Numbered from the stretch's first letter, positions 1 to 12,108 are shown. The stretch: DNA of 64,000 nt from Aselliscus stoliczkanus (GCA_033961575.1 CM066728.1:32488352-32552351), one strand, 5' to 3'. A program made the numbers and translations. The notes: generated by a model from the letters alone, not told the origin.

Positions 1-214
1 GAGCCACTGTGAGCAGCTATCCAATGGCCAGTGAGCGACTGCCTCACCTGGGAAGAGCGCAATGATAATACCAACATGGACCAGTGAAACAACATCCTCC
101 ATAACTAGACTGAAGAACAAAAGGACAGCAACTTGTCTGTTCCCCTTCCCCAATTCCCCAACGCTGTTCCCCTCCCCCAGTTCCCTAATAAAATCTTAAA
201 AAAAAAAAAAAGAG
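1..214 (+). mobile_element. Long-form tRNA SINE, 3' part, cut by window edge
   Basis: It matches the 3' half of the long SINE (compare 9208-9657): 'gggaagagcgcaatgataat', 'actgaagaacaaaaggacag', pyrimidine-rich end, AATAAAATCTT, then poly-A. The tRNA-like head lies left of the window. Confidence 0.85.
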
Positions 215-1152
215 CAGAACCAAAATCCTAGAAGATGGTGATGCAGGAAACACATTCTTGTGATTTTGTTTCAAATTTTTCATACACACTTGAGAAAGCA
301 ATAGATGGAAGGCACATAGCAAATGGATAGACTAATTGTCTCAGGAAACTTTCTTTATTGTGTAAACTTAAATATTTTAAATGTCGATAACAGCAGAAAC
401 AAAATAACAACAGGCTAGACATGAAGTCTTGTTCTACTGGGTACTGAGTGAGAGTTATCTGAGAAATAGAAATCCTTTGTTAGTTTTTGAAACTGTTCCT
501 GGAAAAGTCACTCAAAGTCCTGTTGCCCCCCTTTTCTATATATTTTATGGAATTAATTTTACAACAATGTTATGAGAAAAGTTTCCAAATAAAGCTTTTT
601 GTATAAAGACTTTGAGTACACAGGAATATGAAATTGAAAAAGCTTCTCCCACCGGGAACAAAGGAAATACCATTTTACTCATGGTGGTGGTTGGAGCAGA
701 AATAGATATGGTCTCCCAGAGAAAGCAAAACTGTACTGTGGTTATGCGTGGTTTTAATTTTAAAAGAAATGCATTTTTTCCAACTCTGCCTTGCTGATTT
801 TGGAATGTTTATTTCACTGGAACATTCAGTCATATGAAGATGTCTGATATAGAAAATAAGGTCCACTCCTTAGCAGGTGACACATCAAACTGCCTGATCT
901 CTCACTGGAAAAATGATCTGGTCAGCCATGAAACTGAACAACTGGGGCAAAGAGAGCTCCCCTGTGATAACGCTTGGCATTCTGAGTTCTCACATTCTGA
1001 CCTTGAAACAAATATATATAATTCAATTAAAGAACAAAATGCTTTATTTAAAAACAAAAACAAAAACCAGGTCTTGGTCTGGGCTTACCACTTGAGATCC
1101 TTATTGAACAGCATGGTAGTTCTTTGAGTTCAAGTCAATGGATTTGATCTTT
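215..1152. other. No gene or clear repeat seen
   Basis: AT-rich non-coding sequence. Short open frames on both strands have no recognisable domains and overlap each other. Confidence 0.5.
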
Positions 1153-1168
1153 AAATAGCTTTAGTCAG

Positions 1169-1605
1169 GGCCAGCCGAGTGGCACGTTGGTTAAGAGCTG
1201 GCATGGGATGCCAGCGGGCCCGGTTCTGATCCCACATATGAGGGCAGTGACACTGCCCTCTACAGCTAAAATGGTGAACAACAACAGCTCCACCTGGAGC
1301 TGGGCTGCTGTGAGTCTCTGAGCATGGCATAGCTGCAGTCTCTGTTGCAGTGGGCTGCCATAGGCTCTATTAATACATGAGTGGCCAGCAGCTGGTGTGA
1401 GCTACCAAGAGACGCTGTGAGCCTTCCAGAGGCCAGCACCAATCTGCCTCACCCGAGAAGAGCGCAATGCCCTTACCAACATGGGTCAGTGAAGCGATGT
1501 CCTCCACAACTAGACTGAAGAACAAAAGAAAAACAGCTTGTCTCTTCCTCTTCCCCGGTTCCCCAATGCTGTCCCCCACCCCCAATTCTCCAATAAAATC
1601 TCTAA

Positions 1606-1638
<33 letters not shown>
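1169..1638 (+). mobile_element. Long-form tRNA SINE
   Basis: Full head ('ggccagccgagtggcacg'), middle and tail ending in AATAAAATCTC and an (AAAT)n run. Perfect 16-bp target duplications aaatagctttagtcag flank it at 1153-1168 and 1639-1654, so it is an intact insertion. Confidence 0.93.
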
Positions 1639-1640
<2 letters not shown>

Positions 1641-1731
1641 ATAGCTTTAGTCAGCTTTCCATAGAGTACCTCTTTTCTATAGGCACAGATAGTACTTCTA
1701 ACCTTTGCCAATTTCTTTGCAAATCCATTCC

Positions 1732-1770
1732 TGTATGAGTCCAGGTTCCCCAGAGAAATAAAACCAATAG

Positions 1771-1869
<99 letters not shown>

Positions 1870-2206
1870 CAAATAAATTTATTTCAAGAAATTAACTAAC
1901 ATGATTTGGAGGGCTGGCAAGTCCAAAATTTGTAGGGCAGCCAGCCCTCTTGAAACTCAGACAGGAGCTCATGCTGCAATTTTGAAACAGAATTTCCTCT
2001 TTCTGGAAAATCTCAGATTTTGTTCTTCAAGCCTTCAACAAATTAAATGAGATCCACCATATTATCAAGAGAAATCTTCTTATGGCCAAATGATTGTAGC
2101 TATTAACAACATGTACAAAATATCTTCACAGAAACACCTAGGTTGCTGTTTGATTAAATGGGTACTATGGCATACCCACATCGACACATAAAATTAACTA
2201 TCATGG
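1732..2206 (-). repeat. MLT2-type LTR (ERV-L) with GATA microsatellite
   Basis: The left end 'ccaggttccccagagaaat..aaccaatagga' and right end 'cgacacataaaattaac' are the two ends of MLT2, the solitary LTR of ERV-L elements, in minus orientation. A pure (GATA)n tract with one break (1771-1869) sits where this family often carries a microsatellite. A second copy is at 12752-13250. Confidence 0.75.
1771..1869. repeat. (GATA)n microsatellite
   Basis: About 24 near-perfect tetranucleotide units with a single interruption near 1824. Long enough to be polymorphic. Confidence 0.95.
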
Positions 2207-4000
2207 TTTCCTGTTAAAAAACACAGTGGACAGGGCACACTGATAAATGCTAAGATAGCCACCCCTGTTGGAAAAAGCAGCACATGTCCCTAATAACAGT
2301 GGTTGCTATTTTTAGATGTATTTTAGAAGATGGGTGGAATTAATACATAGTTAATGTTTAAAATATCACTTATATCAACACATCACTAATGTGGTAGAGT
2401 GTAAACAATCAGAGGCACAGATCATGTTTCTGTTGATATAATTATACCCTGGAAAGCAAAATACCTTATGCAGAGAAGCACTTAAAGTTCACTGAGTGAC
2501 TATTCACATTTAGCTCAAAGAATAATAGCTTCGGAAGGGATCTTGCCAATCACTAGCCATGGGATTTGTAGGAAAAGGTCCCTGAGGATATTAATAAATG
2601 TTATTAAGAAGAAAAAACTAAATTTCAATATGCTCAATATAAGTAAAACATTAATCATAATCAAATCAGTTCTTTTAGCCCTAGGTAGTTTAATTAATTT
2701 TTGTTTTGTTAATCTTAGTTTAAGAGTTCACTTTTATGTGGCCAACCACTTCTGGACGGAAGTTTTGGAAGTTCTAAATCAGTCTTTGTGAAGTCTGACA
2801 CGTGTCTCTTTGTAATAATATTGTCAATTTGGGGGGCAAGTCTAGATCCATGGGTATATATTCTTGTGGAATCAAATAGCCAACACTTCTTTCCTGAAGA
2901 CCTTTTGAAGTTTTGTCCAGAATCACAGATCTGTGGTTTGTAGCAGGAGCCTTTAGGCAGGTGTAAAGTAAAAGCAGAATCTACCTATTAATGATAAAAT
3001 TGAAAGGTTGTGATTAATACATTATATTAGCCAGAATTTCTAGAATGAGGAAAAGTAGAATGCTCTATTAATACATGTGATTTATAAGTATCCTGAAAAT
3101 AATAATATATTTACATTCATAACATGTAGCTGCATGTAATTAATCTAGATTGGGCTGAGTGTTTATGATTTCAGAGGGTTTTTTCCCCCATACTATGAGA
3201 TTGATAACAGTACAGCTCTCACTATTCTGTAGAGTTTTAAAAAATATATTAATAACTCTATACAATTCACATATTTACACATAACACATATTCTTAATCG
3301 TTTTAGTATTATTCATTTTAGAAACTCCTGGAACAAATCTTTGTCATGTCTTAGAAGCCTCCTGGGAAACCCCAAATATATTTAGGCAAAATAACATATT
3401 TAACATTTTTTTTTATGATAGTTTATGGTTGATATAAAACACTATTTTCATTGATGTTGCAGTTCTCTGACTTCCTTTCTCTACAAACAGGGGAAATGAA
3501 GCAAGTGAGTTGTTTGTGGGTGTCGGAGGCATGGTGGGGCCTCCACCTCCATCAGAGGAAGACAGGGAAGAGGTTAGGCTATCACCCACTCTCCCCAACA
3601 TCATAAGTTCTCCTAGCCACAATGTTAGAAACTGGGTGTAACTCAAAAGTGAAGAGTAGCAGAATACACCACCCCACATATGTCACTTGGGCATAAGACC
3701 TATGTGGAGCTGAAGGCAGTTGAGAAAAACAGATGCAAGAAAACCTCTTTGTCTTTCCCTATTTGCCTAAAAGCAGGACACAAGGTTGTAAAGATGTCCC
3801 TTCTCCTCTCTGTACCAGTAAAAACAGAAGTTAATTCCCAGAAACAACTGTACACCATTATTAACCCAAAGACAGCACCCGAGGAATCTACAGAACAAAC
3901 CTGCCAAAACCAGCCCTTATTTCCTATTACTTTCCCCATATCAGTCTTCCCACTTTTGCAGCCTAGGAAGTCATTTTCCTTTGTCTTGTTACCTCTCTAA
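2207..4000. other. No gene or clear repeat seen
   Basis: AT-rich unique-looking DNA. Open frames at 3413-3679 (minus) and 3680-4000 (plus) show no recognisable motif and overlap other frames, so I treat them as chance. Confidence 0.45.
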
Positions 4001-4049
4001 AAATTCTGTGATTTTTGTTTGTTTTGTTTTGTTTTGTTTTTTGTTTTAT

Positions 4050-4450
4050 TTATTTTTTGTATTATTTTTATTATTATTAGTTAAAGATGTACAAAACTAT
4101 GCAATAGTTATCTTTTTCACCCCTTATAAAGTGATTACCCCCTCCCCTGTCCCCCATTCCCGATATCATACATATCTATTACAATTCCATTGACTACATC
4201 CCCACACTATAGTCCACATCCCATGACTATATATGTGTTAAATTATAGTCAGCATCTAATATTAATCAGCGGAAGCTTCAGATATACAGTGCAGTAGTCA
4301 TGCCACTACACCGTCGATGAAGTGGTTTCCCTGACAAGACATGAGTCCATCTGGTCCCCTAAAAAAATATTTACAACATTATTGATTATATTCCCTAAAC
4401 TGTCTCTTCTGTCTCTGCCGTAGTATTGTATTACCAGTTTATGTTGCCTT
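4050..4450 (-). mobile_element. L1 3' UTR-like fragment
   Basis: It follows a T-rich/GTTT run at 4015-4045, consistent with an A-tail on the minus strand. The sequence style ('cttataaagtgattacccc', 'atatttacaacattattgat') is L1 3' UTR-like, a different subfamily from the copies at 5075 and 34680. Confidence 0.5.
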
Positions 4451-4769
4451 GTCCCTGCCCCTTCTCCCTCATGCCCACCCCCGTCCCATCTAGCTCTCCT
4501 CAGTTTTTCCTTTGTGTCTCTAAGACTATGGCCCCTTTAACATTTTCATTATACAATATTTGGAGCCTAGATTTGGGAACATCAATATCAAACATAATTA
4601 CCAAAGAAACATTGTATAATATTACTGTATAAACGTAAGTCATAGGTGTCTAAAAACAAAAATGATTAAAATCTCAATTATACAAATAATCAAAAATAAC
4701 ATTTAAAATAATCATAGTAGTAACAATTAATAGAAATTTGAACTTTATCAGATATAAGAGATTTTAGTC

Positions 4770-5040
4770 AAAAAGCCATATTATCCAAAGCAATATACAG
4801 ATTTAATGCAATCCCCATCAAAATCCCAATGGCATTTTTTAAAGAAATAGAACAAAAAAGTCATCAGATTTATATGGAATCACAAAAGACCCCAAATAAC
4901 CAAAGCAATCCTAAGAAAAAAGAACAATGCTAGAGGTATCACATTCCCTGACTTCAACTTATACTGCAAAACGACAATAATCAACAGCTTGGTACTGGCA
5001 GAAAAACAGACACAAAGATCAATGGATTCAAGAGGCTTCC
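4770..5040 (+). mobile_element. L1 ORF2 fragment
   Basis: Typical L1 ORF2 sequence ('caatccccatcaaaatccca', 'gacttcaacttatactgcaa', 'aacagcttggtactggcag') without a continuous frame. It joins directly to minus-strand L1 sequence. Confidence 0.85.
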
Positions 5041-5074
5041 AAATCTTTGCGTTTTGTGCTGATTGTTTGATTTG

Positions 5075-5515
5075 CTTTTTAAAATTTATTAAATTTATTG
5101 AGGTGACATTGGTTAGTAAAATTATATAGGTTTCTAAAATTATATAGGTTTCTAGTGTACAATTCTATAATACATCATCCATATATTGCATTGTGTTCAC
5201 CATCCAGAATCAGTTCTCCTTTTATCACCATATACTTGACCCCCTTTACTCTTTTCTACCACCCTTCCTCCCCCCTTACACTCTGGTAACCACTTAACTG
5301 TTATCTGTATCTATGATATTTTGTTTGTTTGTTTGTCTTGTTTGTTTGCTTTCAATTTTATATCCCACATACAAGTGAAGTCATGGTTCTTGACTTTTTC
5401 TGTCTGACATTTCGCTTAGCATGATAATCTCATGATCCATCCATGTTGTTGCAAATGGCTGTATCTCATCTTTTCTTATGGCCAAGTAATATTCCATTGT
5501 ATATATGTGCCACAT
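5075..5515 (-). mobile_element. L1 3' end fragment
   Basis: Minus-strand L1 3' region ('accatccagaatcagttctc', 'tatcccacatacaagtgaag', 'tattccattgtatatatgtg'). It carries a short local duplication of 'aaaattatataggtttct' near 5119-5154. The same subfamily recurs at 5516-5640, 34680-35070 and 37565-37742. Confidence 0.88.
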
Positions 5516-5640
5516 CTTTTTTTATTGAATTTATTGGAGTGATGTTAGTTGGTAAAATTATATAGGTTTCAAGTATATAGTTCTATAATACATCATCTAT
5601 ATATTGCATTGTGTATTCACCACCCAGAGCCTCTCTACAA
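5516..5640 (-). mobile_element. Second L1 3' end fragment
   Basis: A new copy of the same L1 3' end ('ttattgaatttattggagtg', 'cattgtgtattcaccaccca') starts right after the previous one, so two insertions lie head to tail. Confidence 0.8.
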
Positions 5641-6525
5641 GTTCTCTCTGTATGAAATAAGAAAGTTCTATTCTCTGTAAAAGCCACCAAATAAGAAAAC
5701 ATGGGTTTTTGTTTGTTTGTTTGTTTGTTTGTTTGTTTTTTAAAGAGGAGACTGAATATTCAAAGACCATTTCCCTCAGAATTGTTAGTTCTTCCTCTTT
5801 ATTATTCATAAGGTTCTCAGTTTCACAATTTTAACATAACTTTATATGTAACTTTAAACATACACAAATACATATAAATGAGAAGAAACTTTTAAAGCTT
5901 TGATTTTAGTTTTCAAATATATTAACTGTGTCATTAATTTATATAAAACTATGAATGTACTAAAAACTTATCCTCATAATTGGAGCTTCAGAAAGACCAA
6001 ATATGTATTACTTATTTTGCATGTTTTGTGATTTCTAGCTTTACAACTTTTAATCTCTTAGAAAGTGTTCAAATAACCAAAGATTTCAGATAACCAGAGT
6101 TTATTTATAAATTAATATTAGTCCAACTCTAAGGATCTTGGAAATTATATTTAATTTGCAATATTATAGAATAACATAATTGCTATTGGTATTAAAATTT
6201 AGAAAAATGATAGTTTAAAGTTTTTAGAACATGAAATAGTTAAGTCAATGATTCCTAGTATTGTCAGATGTTTACAGACACAATCTCTTTAAGAGACAAT
6301 AATTCTTACAATTTAATTGATTCAAACACATGTCTATATTTTTGTGACCTTAAATGTTTTTGGAAAAAAACAACTTATCTAACCAATTAAACTTTCAAGA
6401 AATTTAGGGAGTTTAATTAAATAGGATTTTCAGCAGTAAACAAACCCCAACCCGTATAGAAAAGAGAATGTACACAGTAATCATACTTTACATTCTATTG
6501 TAAGAAAATCAGCAAGAGGACATAT
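5641..6525. other. No gene seen; GTTT run
   Basis: AT-rich DNA with a (GTTT)n run at about 5708-5739. Nothing else recognised. Confidence 0.5.
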
Positions 6526-6529
6526 AGCT

Positions 6530-8015
6530 TTCTTTAACAGCTTTATTGAAGTATATATAATTCACATTCCATACAGTTCACCACTTAAAGTATATCATTC
6601 AGTGGCTGTAGTATATTCACAGATGTGTGCAACTATCACAGACTATGTTAGAACACGTTCATCATCTGTAAAAGATACCTCAAACCCTGTAGGTATCCAC
6701 CTCATAGTTTATCCGCCCCCCCTTACCCCCCAGGACCTAAATGACTACTAACCTGCTTTATCTCTCTGAGATTTGACCATTCTGGACTTTTCATAGAGCT
6801 GGAGTCATATAATATGTGGTCTTTTGTGGTTGGCTTATTTCACTTAGCATAATTAAATAAACAACTATATTTTTTTAGAGCAGTTTTAGATTCACAGCAA
6901 AATTGAAAGGAAGGTGCAGAGATTTTCCATATGTCCCCTATACCTACCCATGCAGAGCCTCCCCTCTTATCAACATCTCCCACCAAAGTGGTACATTTGT
7001 TACAATTTTCAAAACTACACTGACACATCAGCATCACCCAAAGTCCATAGTTTACATTAGAGTTTTCTCTTGGTGTCATACATTCTATATGTTTGAATAA
7101 CTGTATAATGATATGTACCTATCATTATAGTATCACAGTGAGTATTTTTCACTGCCCTAAAAATCCTCTGTGCTTTACCTGTTCACCCCCTTCCCCGCCT
7201 CAACCCCTAGCAACCACTGATCTTTTTACTGTCTCCATAGTTTTCCTTTCCCCAGAATGTCATAAAATTGGAATCATATAGTATGCAGCATTTTCAGATT
7301 GGTTTCTTTCACTTAATAATATGTATTTATAGTCCCTCCCTTTCTTTTCATGGCTTGATAGCTCATTTCCTTTAGGTGCTGAATAATGTTCCATAGTCTG
7401 AATGTACCAAACTTTATTTATCCATTCACCTCCTGGAGGACATTTGTGTTGGTTCCAAGTTCTGCAATAAACATTCCTGTGGACATAAGCTTTCAGCTCC
7501 TTTGAGTAAATACCAAGGAGTATGATTACTGGATGGTGTGATGAGTATGTTTGTTTTATAAGAAACTGCCAAACTGTCTTCCAAAGTGGCTGTGCCATTC
7601 TGCATCCCCACCAGCAATGAATGAGAGTTCCTGTTGCTCCACATCCTCACTAGCATTTCTTACTGTCAGTGTTTCAGAGTTTAGTCTTTTTAATAAGTGT
7701 AGCATAATGTTTTCAAAGTTCATTCATATTGTAGTATGTATCTATATTTCATTCCTTTTTATTGCTGAATAATATTCAATTGTGTGGATATGCAACAATT
7801 TATTTAGTCATTCATCAATTGATGGACATTTAGGTGTTTCCACTTTGGGTCTATTACGAATAATGGGCAATGAATATTTGTGCACAAGTTTTTGTGTGGA
7901 CACGTTTTGATTTCTGTTCGGTAAACGAATGGAATTACTATGTCATAAGGTAACTATGTTTAACTATTTGTGGGAATGCTAAGATGTTTCTAAAGTAGCT
8001 GCATCATTTTACATT
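6530..8015 (-). mobile_element. Old L1, split by a younger L1
   Basis: The left part (6530-6853) has 'tttaacagctttattgaagt' and 'agctggagtcatataatatg'. The right part (7700-8015) continues the same L1 at 'tagcataatgttttcaaagt' and 'gatggacatttaggtgtttcc'. The repeated tagcataat at 6845-6853 and 7700-7708 marks the target duplication of the nested element. Confidence 0.82.
6854..7699 (-). mobile_element. Younger L1 nested in the older L1
   Basis: Minus-strand L1 with 'gattcacagcaaaattgaaa' at its 3' side and 'gtggctgtgccattctgcat' and 'ctgttgctccacatcctcac' toward ORF2. It is flanked by the 9-bp duplication tagcataat, which dates it after the host L1. Confidence 0.82.
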
Positions 8016-8184
8016 CAATCTAGTCAAAGAGATGGACAATAAAATACGTAAATGATAAATGTAATGGAAAAAAAACATAAAGAAGCATAGAAGGATAGAC
8101 CATGTTTGGGAGTTAAAATTTTAGTTAAAGTGAGAAGGCCATTTTATTTATGAGCTGAATTATATATATATTATCGCACTCAAT

Positions 8185-8350
8185 CAGAAAAATAAAAACC
8201 AATGAGGTTAGGAGTTTTATCACCATGAGAGTACCTAGATTCACAGAGGTTAGGTAACATACTCAAGAGTACATAGCAGGTGAGTGGTGACGCTGCAAAT
8301 TCAATCCAAGTTGATCTGACTTAAAAGTTCATGCTCTGTTTCACTATACT
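8185..8350 (-). repeat. MIR element
   Basis: The core 'cagaggttaggtaacatact' followed by 'catagcaggtgagtggtgac' matches the reverse of the MIR core SINE. Confidence 0.65.
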
Positions 8351-8410
8351 AGATTTTCATAAGTGTTCATTTTGTCAGAGAAAGAGTTCAATCTTTAAAA
8401 TGTAAGTGCA

Positions 8411-8574
8411 GAGGTTAGCTCAGTTGGTTAGAGCATGGTGCTGATAATGCCAAGATTGACTGTTCGATCCCCACATGGGCCACTGTGAGCTGTGCCCTCC
8501 CTAAGAGTCAACTATGCCATTGTAGCATGAAAGCAATGTGTAACCAATGACCATGGCTGTTCCACAATTTAAAA
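8411..8574 (+). mobile_element. VES-type tRNA SINE
   Basis: The head 'gaggttagctcagttggtta' and box B 'gttcgatccccacatgggcc' are followed by 'gagtcaactatgccattgta' and an A-rich end. Approximate target duplications at 8397-8410 and 8575-8588. Confidence 0.85.
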
Positions 8575-8588
8575 AAAATGTGAGCACA

Positions 8589-9120
8589 ATACATTTGGGA
8601 CAAAACCTATAGTTAATGTACAGAGTTCATTAGCCTCAAGAAATAGTCCCAACAGGAAATATGAACATACTCAAAAAGATTTTTCATGACTACTTATTAT
8701 GTGTAAATATGTCATAAATATTGTGGCAGCGAATAACTATTCTGTCCTGCTGTCTCTGAGAGCCTCTTCTGGGAAAGAACATTGCATATTACAACTGGGG
8801 AATTCCTACATTGTTAGGTTTCTAAGTTTTTAAAAAAGGACTTCCTCATTTTAATGACACATTAGCACCTAGCCAGGTTTAATATTTTGAAACCATGCCC
8901 TACTTTTTCTGTTCCTTGAACTCTCCCATATAAGCTAGAGCTAACCTGATGAAGGAAAGTTTTTTCTAGGGTTTTGTGTGGCAATCCTCCTTCTTTACGT
9001 TAGCTAAGTGGATGCTTAACCCCTATACCTATTACTAATACCTCTCTCCAAAGAAACCCCTCATAGCATTGTGAATTCGTTTCTGAAAATGAAACCACTG
9101 GTTCAGCATAATAAATGGAG
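8589..9120. other. No gene or repeat recognised
   Basis: Mixed-composition DNA without supported features. Confidence 0.5.
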
Positions 9121-9207
9121 TCATAAGAGCTCCCTGATTTCAAGGTATATTAAAAAACTATAGTAATCAAAACAGTATAGTATTGGCATGAAAAAGATAC
9201 ATAGATC

Positions 9208-9657
9208 GGGCCGGCCGAGTGGCGCATTGGTTGAGCGCTGGTTTTGGGATGCCAGCGGCCCCGGTTCGGATCCCACATGAGGGCCAGTGACACTGCCCTC
9301 TACAGCTAACAACAGCTCCACCTGGAGCTGGGCTGTGCGAGCCCCGGTGATGGTGTGGGCTGCAGCCCCTGCTGCAGTGGGCTGCCATAGGCTGCAGTGA
9401 GTGGCCCACAGCCAGCGTGAGCGGCTGGCAGCCAGCGTGAGCTGCCAATAGCCGCGATGAGCGACATCCAGAGGCCAGCGACCGATCTGCCTCATCCGGG
9501 AAGAGCAATGACAATACCAACCGTGAAGCAACATCCTCCGCAACTAAAACTGAAGAACAAGAAGACGGCAACTTGTCTGTTCCCCTTCCCCGATTCCCCA
9601 ACGCTGTTCCCCTCCACCAATTCCCCAATAAAATCTTTAAAAAAAAAAAAAAAAAAA
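9208..9657 (+). mobile_element. Long-form tRNA SINE, full length, perfect target duplication
   Basis: The best copy of the long form in the window: head 'gggccggccgagtggcgcat', box B 'ggttcggatccc', middle with repeated 'gctgccatagg'-type units, and tail 'ccccaataaaatctttaaaa'. The 17-bp duplication aaaaagatacatagatc lies at 9191-9207 and 9658-9674. The open frames inside it are repeat-derived, not genes. Confidence 0.95.
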
Positions 9658-9963
9658 AAAAAGATACATAGATCAATGGAACAGAATGAGAGCCTGGAAA
9701 TAAACCCATTAATATAAGGTCAATTGATTTATGACAAAGGATCCAAAAATATACAGTGGGGAAAGGACAGTCTCTTCAATAAACGGCTTTGGGAAAGTTG
9801 CACAGCCATTTGCAAAAAAAATGAAACTGGATCACTATCTTATACCATACACAAAAGTTAACTCAAAATGGATTAAAAACCTGAAGGTAAGACCTGAAAA
9901 CATAAAACCTGTGGAAGAAAACAGGCGGTAAGCTCCTTGACATAGGTCTTAGTGGTGATTTTT

Positions 9964-10395
9964 TTTTTTTTAAGATTTTATTGGGGAACTGAGGAAGGGG
10001 AACAGACAAGTTGCTGTCCTTTTGTTCTTCATTCTAGTTGTGGAGGACATTGCTTCACTGGCCCATGTTGGTATCATCAATGTGATCTTCCCGGCTGAGG
10101 CAGATCGGTCGCTGGCCTCTGGATGGCCTCTCACAGCGGCTCTTGGCACCTCACACTGCCTGCCAGCTGCTCACACTGGCTGCCGGCCACTCACTGTATC
10201 CTATGGCACCCCACTGCAGCATGGGCTGCAGCTATGCTGTCCCCGTGGACTCATAGCAGCCCAGCTCCAGGTGGAGCTGTTGTTCACCATCTTAGCTGTA
10301 GAGGGCAGTGTCACTGGTCGTCATATGTGGGATCCGAACCGGGGCTGCTGGCATCCCAAGCCGACTCCTAACCAATGCGTCACTCAGCCCGCCCA
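9964..10395 (-). mobile_element. Long-form tRNA SINE
   Basis: A poly-T start, the reversed tail 'taagattttattggggaact' and the reversed head at about 10380 show a minus-strand copy. Target duplication agtggtgattttt at 9951-9963 and 10396-10408. Confidence 0.93.
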
Positions 10396-11237
10396 AGTGG
10401 TGATTTTTTGAACCTGACACCAAAAGTACAGGTAACGAAAACAAAAATAAACAAGTGGAACTATATAAACTAAAAAGCTTCCGCACATAAAAGGAAACCA
10501 ACAAAATGCAAAAGCAACCTACTAAATGGGAGAAAATAATTACAAATCATATATCTGATAAAGGTTAATATCCAAAAATAAATGAAGAACTCATACAACT
10601 CAACAGCAAAAGAAAAAAAAAAAGGATTTAAAAATTGGCAGAAGATCTGAATGGACATTTTTCCAAAGAAGACATACATATTGCCAACAGATACATGAAA
10701 AGATACTCAACATCCCTAATCATCAGAGAAATGCAAATCAAAACCACAAAGAGATATCACCTCACACCTGTTAGAATGGCTATTATCAAAAAGACAAGAA
10801 AGAACAAGTGTCGAGAAGGATGTGGAGAAAAGAGAACCCTTGTGCAGTGTTGGTGGGAATGTAAATTGGTGCAGTCACTATGGAAAACAATATGGAGGTT
10901 CCTCAAAAAATTAAAAATAGAGCTACCATATGATTCAGCAATTCCACCTCTAGGTATTTACCCAAAGAAAATGAAAACACTAACTTGAAAAGATATATGC
11001 ACCCCCATGTTCATTACAGCATTATTTACAATAGCCAACATATGGAAACAACCCAAGCGTCCACTGATGGATGAACAGATAAAGAAATTGTGGTGTGGAG
11101 CATTATTCAACAATATAAAAGAATGAAATCTTCCCATTTGCAACAACATGGACAAATCTTGAGAGCATTATGCTAAGTGAAATAAATCAGACAGAGAAAG
11201 ACAAATACTAGATGATGTGTTTTGTATGTGGAGTCCT

Positions 11238-11240
<3 letters not shown>

Positions 11241-11280
<40 letters not shown>
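11241..11280. repeat. (AC)n microsatellite in L1 3' UTR
   Basis: About 20 uninterrupted AC units. Confidence 0.95.
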
Positions 11281-11282
<2 letters not shown>

Positions 11283-11412
11283 CAAGCTCACACCAAGCTG
11301 ATAGATACAAAGAACAGACTGGTGGCTGCAAGAGATGGGGGGATAGGAGGGGAGGAGAAATGGGTGAACATTTTTTAGTTTAAGCAAGTTGAATAAAAAT
11401 AAAATAAAATAA

Positions 11413-11948
11413 CTCAGAATTGCACATGATCACAAAGTAGTTCTAGATATGTCAAGAGCTCTTTCTTTAATGCAGTAAGGATTTTTCCCAACAGCTTTCC
11501 TCTGCCAACTCATAGCTTTCTTTCATAATCCTACATGATCCTTCATAAAAACAAACAAATAAATGAACTAACTAACTAGTCACGAGAGGATAGTCCTTGT
11601 GAGGATATGGTGCTACCATCATTGATTACTTCTGATTGACATCCAATTTAGCTTTATTAATTGTCTTTATTTTCTCAGCACTCTTCATAATTTTTTAAGG
11701 GTGTAAACAACTAGGTCTGTAAATTAACATCCATCACTTTTAAATGTATATTATTGTATTCCTATCATCTTTGCTATATCACTAAAAACTCATTATCATT
11801 ATTGTTAATCACATTTTAAATAAGAGTAGTGTAATTAAATAGGCTTCTTATTTTAAATCTTAGTTTAATATATTGTGATGCAGCACTACGAGGTTCAGTT
11901 TATCTGGGGACTTTTAATGGCTGTTATAGCAGAAAAAGATTTTTTTTT
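11413..11948. other. No gene or repeat recognised
   Basis: AT-rich DNA; nothing supported. Confidence 0.5.
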
Positions 11949-11962
11949 AAATACTTTGACTT

Positions 11963-12063
11963 TGGGCTGACCGAGTGGCGCAGTGGTTAAGCTCTGGCTT
12001 GGGACGCCAGCGGCCCCAGTTCAGGTCCCACATATGAGGGCCAGTGACACTGCCCTCAAAAAA

Positions 12064-12094
<31 letters not shown>
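11963..12094 (+). mobile_element. Short-form tRNA SINE
   Basis: Same head as the long form, but it ends at 'gtgacactgccctc' and goes straight into an (AAAT)n tail. Perfect duplication aaatactttgactt at 11949-11962 and 12095-12108. Confidence 0.93.
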
Positions 12095-12108
12095 AAATAC
12101 TTTGACTT

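Larger units (their letters stand above)
9126..11412 (+). mobile_element. L1 3' half, interrupted by two SINEs
   Basis: ORF2 sequence ('aacagtatagtattggcatg', resuming at 'caatggaacagaatgagagc'; later 'ttggtgggaatgtaaattgg' and 'tatgctaagtgaaataaatc') runs to a 3' UTR with an (AC)n run (about 11241-11280) and ends in (AAAAT)n. The two SINEs at 9208-9657 and 9964-10395 are each bounded by their own target duplications. Frames are broken throughout, so it is dead. Confidence 0.92.

Noticed and set aside
1771..1869. CRISPR-like regular repeat
   Set aside because: A simple tetranucleotide microsatellite with no spacers.
2543..2791. Possible mitochondrial insert (AT-rich, hydrophobic frame)
   Set aside because: No recognisable mitochondrial protein or rRNA sequence; AT-rich chance frame is more likely.
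9121..9709. Open frames up to 180 codons on the minus strand
   Set aside because: They lie inside a SINE and L1 sequence; the same frames appear in other SINE copies.
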